Positions 44,984 to 55,597 of a DNA stretch of 64,000 bases are shown here, one piece after another. The stretch is from NCBI GenBank assembly GCA_033032175.1, contig CM065325.1, positions 6,104,930 through 6,168,929 of the forward strand. The letters are read 5' to 3'. The translations under genes were made by a program, and so were the position numbers. The stretch's first letter is position 1, and each line of letters starts with the position of its first letter. The DNA comes from Saturnia japonica (lineage: Eukaryota > Arthropoda > Insecta > Lepidoptera > Saturniidae). The notes beneath the pieces were generated by a model. It made no database searches, had not been told where the DNA came from, and saw only the letters and a list, made by a program, of their open reading frames with translations.

Positions 44984-45303
44984 AATCGGGTTTTCATTAT
45001 ACGAGTACACTCGGACCAAGTGACGACACATTACGAGTTTATAACCATCCAGTAGCATTTTTTCCTTTGCAAAATCTTTACAGTGTCACGTTAATTCCAC
45101 TTTTTATTAGTTGACGCCATTGTCTTTCCTTAAAATGATCAGAGTTAGCTCGTAGAAATAGAACCGTGTCCGAGTTTACTCTGATCGGTTGCCGATGGCC
45201 GAGTGCGCTCGAATCACGTGTTTTCACGTTACGCCTAGGTAGCCTCAGAGTAGTAATCCGAGTGGACTCGATTCAAGTGTACTTGTATAATGAAAACGCG
45301 ACT
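44984..45303. mobile_element. MITE with TTA target duplication
   Basis: 320 bp with inverted ends of about 30 bp: left AATCGGGTTTTCATTATAC, right (reverse strand) AGTCGCGTTTTCATTATAC, both continuing with 'ragtacact'. TTA flanks both sides (44981-44983 and 45304-45306). A 3-bp TTA/TWA duplication is typical of PIF/Harbinger-type elements, but the termini do not prove it. No ORF. Internal sequence is GC-richer and contains further short inversions. Confidence 0.65.
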
Positions 45304-45424
45304 TTAGAAATTATAATAGTTCAGTAATAAGTTGCATTCTGGGCGATTAAAGAACATAGATTTTAATTTTAGGCTTGAAACATTACAATTAAACTTTAAC
45401 GTAATCGTATGGCCTATTCTCAAA

Positions 45425-45565
45425 CTTGCCTAACTAGCTACCAGCCTCAAATTGAAAATCTGTCGCCAAGCACCTGTCACTGAGGCCAAAATCAGCACTT
45501 GCCAGCTTCCTTTCTAGGCTTACTACATTATCGCCTGTAGTCAACATTATATCACAATAAAACCT
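45425..45565 (+). repeat. Dispersed repeat (ccggcagctgcacttgagag family)
   Basis: 'taactagctaccagcctcaaattgaaaatctgtcgccaagcacctgtcac' matches 40625-40670; the later part is diverged. Confidence 0.55.
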
Positions 45566-46194
45566 AATACTTAAAATCTTAAATTGTATTTGAAATTAAT
45601 GATATTCTTCTTTTTTTCGTTTAATTTAGGTATTTGGGTCCAAAAAGAACATGTCAGTTCCATCGTAACCTAAACTTAGCATTTATTAAACTATCTTAGT
45701 GCACTAACCTCTCTCGTGAAATATGTTAATATTGGCAAATAATTTTAATTACCTAGTACTTTAATAATGCATATTATGTAGGTATGAACATAAAAAATAG
45801 TGAACAAATGCAATAATGTAAAAAAAATCAACGTCTTCGTTTATATACTTGATGTACCAGCAGGTTTCGACTCTTTGAGCTCTTAAAATTTCTGACTTGT
45901 TAAAAATACTAAATCTACACTCTTTTGAAAAAAATATGGGCACTTTATATTTTCTTTACTTCAATGAATATTACAAGAAAGAGGTTTTACTAATTTGACG
46001 ATGTATTGGCATGTTATTTGAATCATTCTGGCATGGGTCTTTACGTTCCAAATTTAAATTTTTAAATATCAAAAGAAAAATAATGACTATTGTAAAATTG
46101 ATTTAATAATTTCGCGAATTGCTGAAACTGTTTGGATAATTTCTGCAAAGTAAACAATTTAATCTTTGTTTTTACATTAAATTCCTCTTTCTGA

Positions 46195-46865
46195 TATGAC
46201 TGATAATGTGATAAGAGCCGGCAAAATTATAGCCCTACTTGAAGAAAGTTGTTCGCAAACTTATGTGTCTCGTTGGCTAAGTGTGAGTCGTTCAAATGTC
46301 CAGAGGACTTGGCAATGGTATCAAGAGACCGGTTCGGTCTAAACAAGATCAGGTTCGAGAAGAAAACAATGCACAGAACTACGAGATGACCGCTTTTTAG
46401 TAAGTCAGGCGTTGCGGAATCATAAATCGTCAAGTCTGGACCTAAAGAAGAGCATTGAAGAAGTAAGAGGAGTAGAAGTTAGCTTGTGGATGGTCAGGAG
46501 GACGCTTTTGCCTGCCAATATCAGCAGTTACCGCCCGGCCCGGAGCTCTAAATTACTCCGTAAGCACCTTGTCACTCGACTTCAGTTTGCTTAAAACTGT
46601 GCTTCATGGACTCTAGAGGACTGGAACAAAGAATTGTTTTCTGATGAATCTAGAACCTCTTTGTGTGGAGAGAACCGACGCGACGCCGGCGTATGCTGCG
46701 AAGACTACGGGAACGCTATGCGGCTGTGTGTTTCGAAGCAATCACTTCATATGGTGGAGGCTTCGTTATAGTTTGGGCAGCAATTAATTCGACGTAGAGT
46801 ACGAAAATAGTTTTCATAGTAAAAGGAACATTAAATGCACAACGGTACATAACGGAAGTCCTACT
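46195..46865 (+). pseudogene. Tc1-like transposase fossil
   Basis: A broken frame reads VSRWLSVSRSNVQRTWQWYQETGS (helix-turn-helix), then a stop, SGSRRK, RDDRFLVSQALRNHKSSS, VSLWMVRRTLLPA, and after another stop ASWTLEDWNKELFSDESR (the second catalytic Asp block). It shifts frame to RRRRMLRRLRERYAA and YGGGFVIVWAAI. The order is that of a Tc1/mariner DDE transposase. At least two stops and one frameshift are visible, the end carrying the last acidic residue is missing, and no terminal inverted repeats were found. Confidence 0.8.
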
Positions 46866-47040
46866 TCAAAAATGACAGATTTTCATACAGACTTTCAACC
46901 CTTTTTAACGGGGGTTGAATTTCCAAAAATCCTTCCATAATGCTTACTTACAGTGTAGACGAAACCTGCATGCATTCCATGGTCCTAGCCCCAGTAATTT
47001 GAGCTGTGCGTTGACATGTCAGTCAGTCAGCCTATATTTA
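46866..47040 (+). repeat. Dispersed repeat copy, GTCAGTCAGTCAG tail
   Basis: 'aatgacagattttcatacagactttcaacccctttttaacgggggttgaattt' to 'gtcagtcagtcagcc' corresponds to 4570-4770. It abuts the Tc1-like fossil and may have truncated it. Confidence 0.65.
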
Positions 47041-47555
47041 TGTTAGTTAAATTTAAAATCAAAATTATAATATATTGTATCAAACGAATAAATAAGAAAG
47101 CTTTAATAATGTACGCAGATAAACATGATTTATTTACTATTCGCCCAATAATAATAATATTAAAACAACGCAGAACGTGTATAAGACCTGCAGAGTAGTG
47201 CGAGTAAGTCCGTATCAGACACGTCCGTTCCATCTCGGGGACATGTTTTGCAATTTCATTTCCCTGAGGACGTTACAGACACGGTTTTACGCGTCACCTT
47301 ATTCTTTGGTAGCCTTTAATATTTGCGTCGTGCAATCTTTGGCCGCGCCACAATCCTTGGTTACGAATTGCGATAAACAATATGATATTTTGAAATATAT
47401 AAGTAGTTGTGAAAAAACAATATTGTCACCCATATTTTCGTCAATTATATTCTAAATATATGTCTTATCTATAAATTTGAAAAAATCAGGTAATCGCTAC
47501 CAGCATTCTACAGTGGTATGGAAAAGTGACGGCATTGTCCCTGATTGTAAGCACA
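47040..47555. other. Non-coding DNA, nothing recognised
   Basis: A 92-codon ORF (47177-47455) lies here but resembles no family. Confidence 0.3.
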
Positions 47556-47559
47556 TCCT

Positions 47560-48185
47560 AACATAACGGTGACTACCGAGACCTCGTTATCGATCGACGG
47601 TCGCCGCTATCACGCAGTCCTGCATTAATTTAACTGGATATGCACAGGACGGACTATGACGGACTTTTCACCACATGCAATCCATCGCCGGCCACGCCTG
47701 CAAGTCTCCCGCTGGCTAGACATACACTGGCAGATCCTGAAATGCGATAAACCATGTTGTCACTGTAGCCGGTTTAACATCATGTGCACGGTGGTCACGA
47801 CGTAATTTCTATAAAAATTCTCATTTGCTGTAAGTATTTTGGTGTTTGAGAATCTAATGCAATACACAACGATATGAGCAGCGAGACGGCATTAAGGAAC
47901 AGTGTTTATTGTAGTCGACTTATTATTTGTAAAGTCTTCACGATCCGACAACTCGAGCGAGAATTTATCGATCTGACTACACTGTTAACCATAAGGGCCC
48001 TGAAGCCTCAGAAGGCGTTTACACTTTTACCTGGCTTTGTTTCTAATACGTTTCACAACACTTTTATTATATGAGGGAGCGTAGCATAAACTGTGTAGAC
48101 AATTCAGAGGACTGTCGTTCCGTGTCCGCGACTGGATAACTTCTGGTCTGTAGAGAGGCGGTTTGCTTGTCAAAATAGCTTGTCA
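47560..48185 (+). repeat. Two dispersed-repeat fragments
   Basis: About 47560-47800 ('actggatatgcacaggacgg', 'cactggcagatcctgaaatgcgataaacca', 'gtgcacggtggtcacgac') belongs with 21925-22140. About 47960-48110 ('gatctgactacactgttaaccataagggccctgaagcc') belongs with 22485-22690. Confidence 0.6.
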
Positions 48186-48189
48186 TTAG

Positions 48190-49530
48190 GTCTATTACAA
48201 AACTGTACCGGAAGTCAATACATAAATCTAAAAAAATTAAAATAATCTTATTCTCCCACCTATAAACTAAAAGAATAAAATCTATTTGTATAAGTACATT
48301 TTACTGAAAAGCAATTCCATCTATAACAAATTAAGTGAGACGCAGTACCCCTTCAACTACTCTACAGCGACCGACGCGATTTTTCCAAGAGCACCCATTA
48401 CCACATTTAATTAAATCCTCACTGTTTTAATTTTACTTGGTAACGCAGTGGAATTACTACCTCGTAATTCAAACCGAGGCTCAGTGAGTAGACGTGAATA
48501 ATGCCTTACAAATTAATGTAAATTGTTCTGTTATAAGTGAATGCGGCATTCATATTTTGAAGAGATTTTGTTTTGCCGCATTTTTATTGACGGTATTGAT
48601 ATTAATAAATAATAGTTTAATTATCAAACAAAAGCACGCACTATATCTATACACAAAAAAAAGGTCAACTGATTCGTTAAATATTTTGTAAATAAGTTTT
48701 TAAGTAAATACAACTATTTGATTATTCAATAATCCATAGGTACATAGGATTGGTACTTTAATATTTGATATACTGTAAATTAGGGATCACATATATTCAT
48801 CGATTTCATCGAAACATTGATGTATATTTGAAATCGATTTTAGGTAGAAAAACATCGAACATCAATGCTTCCAAGCTTGTGTGTTGTAAAATGAAGTTCA
48901 AGAATCCGTACGTAAGCAAAATAAATATATTTAAAAAAACACAATTTTTCTAAAATTAAGTTCGGTCATTTGAATAGTACCAATACCTCAAGGTTTTTTT
49001 TAACATTTATCATCCCAACTATAAACCTTCTCTTAAGTATATAGAATACCCGAGTCAAATAATAAAAAACTGTCGTGTAAAATTTAAAAAAAAAGTCAAA
49101 TACAGTGGGAAATCAAAGGACCTTCCTTTTTTAAGTTGATTAAAAGCAGTAGCTGTGTTTGAAGACCGCAGCCAAAGACGTGGGTTTGAATTCTACAAAC
49201 CTGTGCTATCGATGAAAGAATATAATCTATTTAAAACAAATAATGGGTACATAGTTGTACGGTATTTTCTAATGATAGCCTTTGTAAGTATTGCGTAAAA
49301 ATGTTATTGTTAACCTGTCGTCAAATACCTATTGATAATTTCTGGCAGCTGTCCTATACTGATATTTTCTTTTTCTACCTTTTGTACGTTTAGCGTGTTA
49401 TTATCATCAGCTGCATTTTCCATAACTCCATATATAAATGTGTGTTAAAATGGTAACTTGTAACACATTCTACAAAAACCATATTTTTGGTAACAAAATA
49501 AAATAAATCCTTTATAATATTACAAAATTG
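48190..49530. other. Non-coding DNA, nothing recognised
   Basis: AT-rich. At 48795-48870 several inverted 'atcgat' words occur. No gene. Confidence 0.35.
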
Positions 49531-49534
49531 TATG

Positions 49535-49712
49535 AGACTAGCTGTGTCCTACGGCTCCACTATAATAAAATTGATTTGTAAATAAATTCTTATACTCTAT
49601 CAATTTACCAATGACATAAGCTTTTCGTGTACAAAATTTCATAAGTATCGGTCAAGCCGTCTTTTAGTTAAATCCAACAAACAGAAATGAAGATTTATTA
49701 GTAATATAGATG
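49535..49712 (+). repeat. Dispersed repeat copy, short complete form
   Basis: Head 'actagctgtgtcctacggctccac', middle 'acaaaatttcataagtatcggtcaagccgtcttttagttaa', end 'attagtaatatagat'. At 178 bp it has head and tail with little between, which suggests an internally deleted form. Confidence 0.7.
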
Positions 49713-49782
49713 CACTGCAGCAGGAATACGTTGATACAAAATAAACAATTTCGAACAAATTTACTATCGTCTAAATATAAAA

Positions 49783-50157
49783 ATGTATGTATTATGTAGG
49801 TATCCAGTTACGGCAGGTTCTATGTGGGAGGGGGCTGCCGATTTGATTTTTTTCCTAACCTTGAAAGCTCACGTATCCGATTACAGAGAAAAATATTGTA
49901 TAGTAAATACAGTATTAAAACCGATTCCCTATAAAAATTCTATAACAAATTGCAATACAGCAGAATGTTTTTACTTTGTGATTTTTAATTTTATGCATAT
50001 ACATACTAGTATTTCACACTGGTTTGGCTGTGCTTTCTATTGGGTAATTACTTTACACTCCAAGAACTATAGCGGCTGTCGAAAATTTCTATCCATGAAC
50101 AGTCGTTGTCGTCACGCCATCCAATATGAACTACGACAAAAGCCTGTAGGTAACTAA
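49783..50157 (+). other. Unassigned 124-codon ORF between two repeats
   Basis: ATG-initiated and open for 124 codons, lying between two copies of the same dispersed repeat. I recognise no motif; there are several hydrophobic stretches and scattered cysteines but no signal peptide. It may be chance. Confidence 0.2.
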
Positions 50158-50169
50158 CTGAATATATAT

Positions 50170-50805
50170 TTACTAGCTGTGACCCACGGTTTCTTCCGTA
50201 TTAATTTTATCCGGCAAACACCGCGCCGCCAACACATCTATGTAGTCTATCGTAATTGTTCTTACCGCAAGTACAAATAATTTTTAATTTTTCATTATCT
50301 CCTAAACTATGTGTCCAAATAGCATAGTCCTAAAGCAAAATTTAACTTCATAAAATTTTCTTTATGAGGAAGTAACTTTTGTTTGTAAGGATTAACACGC
50401 TATGTCTAAAGATAAAGCTTATTAATCACTTTTTAATTTTCAACAAATCTTTGTCACAAAGTACCTTATTGTGGCTTATGTATGTAGGTAAATGGTAGGC
50501 ATATGATATCGCTGACTTTTTTTAGATATACTAAGGGCCAATATATTTGTAGAATATTGTATTTCCGTATCATTAACGATTACACCAGCGCACGCGGTTA
50601 AAGCAGTTCGGGAGGTCCTCGACTTCCGACTTACGTAACAAAAATCAATATTTAAGGCTTAATATTAAATAGCCTATACTATTCCTCAAGAGTCTGGCTA
50701 TCATATACAAAAAGAATTTTTCGAATCCGACTGATAATTCCAGAGTTTAGCGTGTAAACAAACAAACAAAAAGAACTTTTCCGCTTTATTATATTAGTAT
50801 AGATT
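50170..50805 (+). repeat. Dispersed repeat copy, long form
   Basis: Head 'actagctgtgacccacggtttc', then 'ccgcgccgccaaca' and 'tcattatctcctaaactatgtgtcc', 'ccttattgtggcttatg', and the end 'aaacaaacaaacaaaaagaacttttccgctttattatattagtatagat'. At about 635 bp it is the most complete copy in the window and a good reference for the family. Confidence 0.8.
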
Positions 50806-50809
50806 GTAG

Positions 50810-52185
50810 CGAGCTTCATTAAAAAATATTTACTTTGAAGAAAACGAATTACAATTTAACATTAATTTAAGATTTCTTAATTTGCGCTATATAACTTACA
50901 AAACAAATACATTTCCTAAATACATTGCCTATAATAAAGCTTTTTGTTTATAAATATAGTGTCACCTATACACCTACCTGTACCTGTACAACACCAGTGT
51001 TAGCTAGTCTGATTCTTTATTAATTTAAAATATTTTGTTTAAAAAATATTTCCGAGTACCTATCTCATAAAAAACCTTTCATAGACGTGAAAACATTTTT
51101 AAATTGAAAAAGCCAATGAACTGAGCTCGTCAAACTTCCCAGTTTGATCCAGCTTTTTATTCATGAAATCACGGCCGGTATTCATAAGAGCACTTGCACA
51201 TCCATCCAGTACCTACTGGACCAATTATTGGTGAGTTATAATTATTTAATAAAATTAGGTAAAAAAGAAATATGTATAGTAAAATATTTATAGTAAAATC
51301 TAAAAGTATGTATATTTAATTTATTCTCGCGTACGCTATTTTATTTGACACAATACTAAAGTTTCTGTACTTTTCAATCATTTTCAGATGGTCGAAGTGT
51401 GAAACAATGTCTCTCTATAATTACCAAATATTTAAAATCATTCCGGAAAATAAATGTCATTATAAGATCTAGTAATTCGGCTCGTAACAATAATATAATT
51501 ATCTACTTTAGTGATGCATTACTTAACGTTCTTCATCTATACAAACAACATGGTTATATTTAATCAGGTTATGGTCGTGGAGTCGTGCTGACACTTCTAA
51601 AAGGAACGAAAGTTATTGTCGTGCAACGTGTTTCTAAACAACGAGTAATAATTTTGTGCTATAAAATTTTCAGTGTAATGATGCCTTAAGGCACATTTCT
51701 CGGAAAGTTTTAGTTTTTCAGTCCAATCAATACAGTACTCATACAGTCGTATACATAATAATTATATAGTATGATTATCAACATTTATATAATAAATCCA
51801 TACAGTTTCTAGAGATAAATTACTGGTGTTGCGCGGGATACAAAACCGCATCGTGACTAGTGTGTCTATAAAAAAGTAGGTAATCATAGATTACCTATAT
51901 AGTTATTTACGGTTATATACTTGGTAAAAACTGACAACAAAAACAATAAAACTGAATTTTATATGAATTGTATTTCTATTAATAAGTGACATGAAATCCC
52001 TAGTTTGTGATCCTGTAGGATCCCCTACCTGACACTCAGATTCGAACATTTCGCAGTCCTGGTTTCAATCAAATAACTTGAATAGGACTATTTGTACAGA
52101 TGATAACATGTTAATAAGCTTGTCGGATAGTTTACACGAGAGGTCAATTAATGAAATAAATTAATGATGCCTAAAAAAAAATCAA
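50810..52185. other. Non-coding DNA, nothing recognised
   Basis: AT-rich with no ORF of note. Confidence 0.35.
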
Positions 52186-52189
52186 ATGT

Positions 52190-52320
52190 TTTGCTGCGGC
52201 CAGTGCCCGGTCGACTGTCGCGTTTTATTGCGCACTATTCCGGTGAATAAACGCGTTCGAAAGGGGGTTTAATGGACCGGTCGACACTGGGGGAGGCCCC
52301 CTTAGCTCTTGTCTGTCCAG
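52190..52320. repeat. Imperfect long palindrome, GC-rich
   Basis: 'ccagtgcccggtcgactgtcgcgttttattg' pairs with 'gaataaacgcg' and 'ggaccggtcgacactggggg', allowing bulges, around a centre near 52245. The GC-rich arms stand out from the surroundings. It could be the ends of a small transposon or a structured regulatory site; nothing inside codes. Confidence 0.5.
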
Positions 52321-52984
52321 TGTATTGGCTACGAATATTGAATATTTTGCCGTTACCCAAGCTACATACAATTTGCGCGCTGTCCGCTAATCAGCGGTCT
52401 GTAATAGATGTATTTTGAAAGCCATTTCTATTCCAATTACGTGCTGCTTTATGTTATTTCTCTAAAAAAAATTATGGTAACGGCACACCTCCGTTAATTG
52501 TTAGTCAAAATTTATTATTCAAGCATAATTTTAAAGCACATGTTTAGCTAAAAAATAGAAAGTTTAAACTTAATGATGTCGTTAAAAAAATCATTAATAA
52601 TTAATTATATCTGTTGAATAATGTGCGAAATATTCACGGGTTATCTGCTTGAATATATTTGGAAATACATGTATAAGGGAGCCTTGCATTTAATTGCATG
52701 GAATTTTCTTTGTCCTGGGGTTTTACTATATATTTAACAATATGTAGGTACCCAAGATCGGCTGACGTAAACATTGAGTTGTTTATATTCGTCACTCTAA
52801 GTAAACAATTTACCGTATCTTTTTTAGATCTGGCACGCTTTCTACAGTATTTGCTCTTACGAAGGATTTTATTTGTTTTGACAGTTTTTTTTTACTATAG
52901 GTTAAAAACTGGGTACTTTGGTGCCAAGCTTTAACACACTAGCTAATTAGATAGCAAATGTTATAAAATATGTATAATATTATA

Positions 52985-53345
52985 ATTAGTAGTGGTGTGA
53001 TTTCGACTGATGCAATATCGAGTCGAAGTCCACACACATGTTTGGGTCCCGGCATGTATGTACCAATTTTATATTAGAATTTGCGTACGTTTAATATTCA
53101 ATTGGTAACACTATCCTGCTGACAATGAAGGAAACATCATGAGGAAACCTGAACGCTTGACAAATGTTCTTGTAGTAAGTACCACGGTATGTCTATGTGG
53201 GAAAAATATAGAACTGTGGATTTCTCAGTGTTAGAAATTGCGAATACGCCGTGGGCTGGCATGGTAATTAAGTCCGTGCCTCCTCTCAGGAAGAGGCTTT
53301 TACCCAGCAGTTGAGTAACCAGGTTATAGGTACTACACCCGATTT
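52985..53345 (+). repeat. Retroelement 3' fragment (gaagaggc...cccagcag)
   Basis: 'acatcatgaggaaacctgaac', 'gccgtgggctggcatgg' and 'cctctcaggaagaggcttttacccagcagtt' form a block very common in lepidopteran genomes as the 3' part of a LINE. No coding sequence is left, and the clade is not stated because only the non-coding end is present. Confidence 0.55.
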
Positions 53346-53399
53346 CAGTTTATATAGTCAATGACTCTTACATGTTTTGAATAGAAAATTAATTTGAAA

Positions 53400-53650
53400 A
53401 TATTTAAATACTACGCTCCACTCACATGCACTACAGAATGCCTCTCCCACTCACGGGGCGGTCACCTACCGGTTATTTTAAAGACAACAACGCGTATTGT
53501 GGGATTTTTTTAGAAGATGACATATGTTATCGCTGAATTTTTTGTAGGTTTTTTATGATCTACAATTATGTGGTAAATTGATTTGATATTTATCTCTTAT
53601 GACTTACTTAGCATAAACCATTTAATCGTTCCAAATGTGTCCTTTTCCGA
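53400..53650 (+). repeat. Dispersed repeat internal segment
   Basis: It aligns with about 2390-2600 ('tgtaggttttttatgatctacaattatgtgg', 'tagcataaaccat'). The head is absent. Confidence 0.6.
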
Positions 53651-53777
53651 ATTAATTCATCATTATTGTTTTTTCGTAAAAAATATCCATCCTAAAAGGA
53701 ATACTTTAGAATGTATTAGTTTTGTCACTTTTTTAATTTAACTTGGAAATAATTTATTTATAAATAATAAAATATAT

Positions 53778-54461
53778 ATAAATATTCAGACTTGGTAAAA
53801 ATAGCATTTCGGCTACTTTTAATGCAAACCTTTTTATCGATAAAAGGCTTTTAAAAGCTACAAAGTTTTATTGTTTAATACCAGTCGGGCGTTTTATTTG
53901 ATGTTGTAAACAGAAATTGCATCTCGTGTTCACGTACCTATTTTCATTGCTACAGCCGTTAGTTTGATTAAAAGTATGTTGTACATACAAAATAACATAA
54001 GTATATACTGTATAGATAGATATATTTGTTCTATATTTCAAGTAGTGTGGAACGCAGCCAAAAATGTGTCCCGTTAGCGCAGTATGTTAGCTAGTGACCA
54101 CATACACGCAAACGTCACATAATTCTTTTAAAACATTCATAAAGCCTGTTTTGACTAATAATTAACATCCTTTTTCATCCAAACGCTTCCAAGCATATTT
54201 CTTACAATTACCACGTGGAATCTGAATGATTGATTGAGGAATGATGATCGTATGAATGAGATTATTTTGTTTATTGCTGTGAATTGTATTTTACAAAATA
54301 AAGTTTTAATGTGGGTATGATGTAGTCTAACTATTGTATGAAGTGTCAAGGAAGATTGAGGATCAAAATTATTAAAATCCTTTTATGAAAATAGTATCCT
54401 AGATATGTGTGTCTGTATAAACTTTCTTTTCAGTAGGGAGCTTTGTAATTTATTTAAAAGC
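53778..54461 (+). repeat. Direct repeat A, first copy (684 bp)
   Basis: Almost identical to 57952-58641: by eye about seven to eight substitutions and a six-base length difference (aaagttttaatg versus aatattttagtttcaatg). It ends 'tatttaaaagc' exactly where the Gypsy element begins with TGTAGCACG. In the second copy 'tatttaaaagc' runs on into 'atattaaaatttacgg'. These are therefore not the element's LTRs but duplicated flanking DNA. They contain no ORF. Confidence 0.9.
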
Positions 54462-54643
54462 TGTAGCACGATCATTTCTGAACGCATCATAGATTGCGTG
54501 ATATCCCGGCAGCCAATGAGAGACGACCGTGACTGAGTGATCCGTCGTGCTTGCCGCAGGACACATGTGTGAAAAACATTTGATTTCTTTTCTCTTGTTT
54601 AGCGCGAATTATCGGTAGCCGAATTGATAACCCACGCTAAAAT
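54462..54643 (+). repeat. Putative 5' LTR, about 180 bp
   Basis: The left boundary is set by comparison with the uninterrupted repeat A; the sequence begins TG. The right boundary is inferred from the PBS at 54644; 'aaccca' at 54634 would give a TG...CA end. There is no 3' LTR to compare with, so the length is provisional. Confidence 0.6.
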
Positions 54644-54661
54644 TGGACGCCCAACGTTGTG
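54644..54661 (+). promoter_or_regulatory. Primer-binding site, tRNA-Lys-like
   Basis: TGGACGCCCAACGTTGTG is one base longer than the widespread TGGCGCCCAACGTGGG primer site for tRNA-Lys, and otherwise similar. It lies 27 bases before the gag ATG at 54671. Confidence 0.65.
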
Positions 54662-54670
54662 CCGATAATT

Positions 54671-55597
54671 ATGCCGCGTTCTCGACGACAACAAGATGAA
54701 GAAGAAGATTTTGACGACACCGGCGATGTGACGTATTCGACCGACCAAGTAACCGCCATGATGGCGGCTATGCAGCGATCCCAAACTGAAGCCTTTGAGC
54801 GGCTTTTAAAATCGGTTTTGGATCGTCACCCTGGTTCTTCGTCGTTTGCGACCGCGCCGATGCCTGTACCAGCGACGCCTGCGTCATCCGTCGGCCCTGG
54901 CACTTTTACACTATGCACCGCTCGCTATGGCGGTAACACCGACGAATCAGTGGATACATTCATCGATGCAATTCAAAGTTTTAAAGATTGTGCTAACGTG
55001 GATGATGAAAATGGATTACGGGGCTTGTCAATGCTACTGACACATAACGCCGCCGTTTGGTGGCAGGGAATAAGAAAAGAAGTTAATACGTGGTCAGACG
55101 CTATTAAACTTTTACAAAGTACCTACGGAGATAGAAGGCCCCCGCACCGAATCTACGTTGAATTGTTCCAGTATCGTCAAGGCGGGGAAAACACGGATTT
55201 ATTTGTTGCGAAATACCGTGCAATGTTATCGAAAATTCCACCGGAGGATTTGTCGATAAAAGTTCTGCTGGACATGGTTTATGGACTTCTTGATCGTCGC
55301 CTGCGAAAACGCTTACACAGGGAGCAATTCAAAACATTCGAGGAGATGCTACGCATAACACGAAACATCGAGGAGTCGTGCAACGAAATGTGTAGCCCTG
55401 TGCCGGTCTGTACGACGAGCGCGCAGTACGACCCGCGACTCTCAAGGTCATCAAGGTCATCGCCGAGTACATCGACGCCGCTACCCGCTGCTGGCGCCGC
55501 TACCCGCTGCTGGCGCCGCTACCCGCTGCTGGCGCCGCGCATCCGCGGCGTTCTACAATTAGCGGACAGCCCTCCGCTACATATACATCGTTACTAG
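54671..55597 (+). pseudogene. gag: Gypsy gag, frame-shifted before the zinc knuckle
   Basis: From ATG 54671 the frame runs 308 codons. It has an acidic N-terminus, then a retrotransposon Gag core: TARYGGNTDESVDTFIDA, AAVWWQGIRKEV, ELFQYRQGGENTDLFVAKYR, RRLRKRLHREQFKTFEEML. It then enters three tandem 19-bp units (55478-55534), which are not a multiple of three in length. The last about 30 residues are read out of frame and end at 55597. A zinc knuckle lies downstream in another frame, so the natural product should have continued into it. Confidence 0.85.
55478..55534 (+). repeat. 19-bp tandem repeat, three units, in gag
   Basis: The unit ccgctacccgctgctggcg occurs three times without a change. 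Two extra units add 38 bp. Frame arithmetic shows that one unit (or four) would leave gag in frame with the zinc knuckle, so the expansion itself explains the disruption. Confidence 0.9.
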
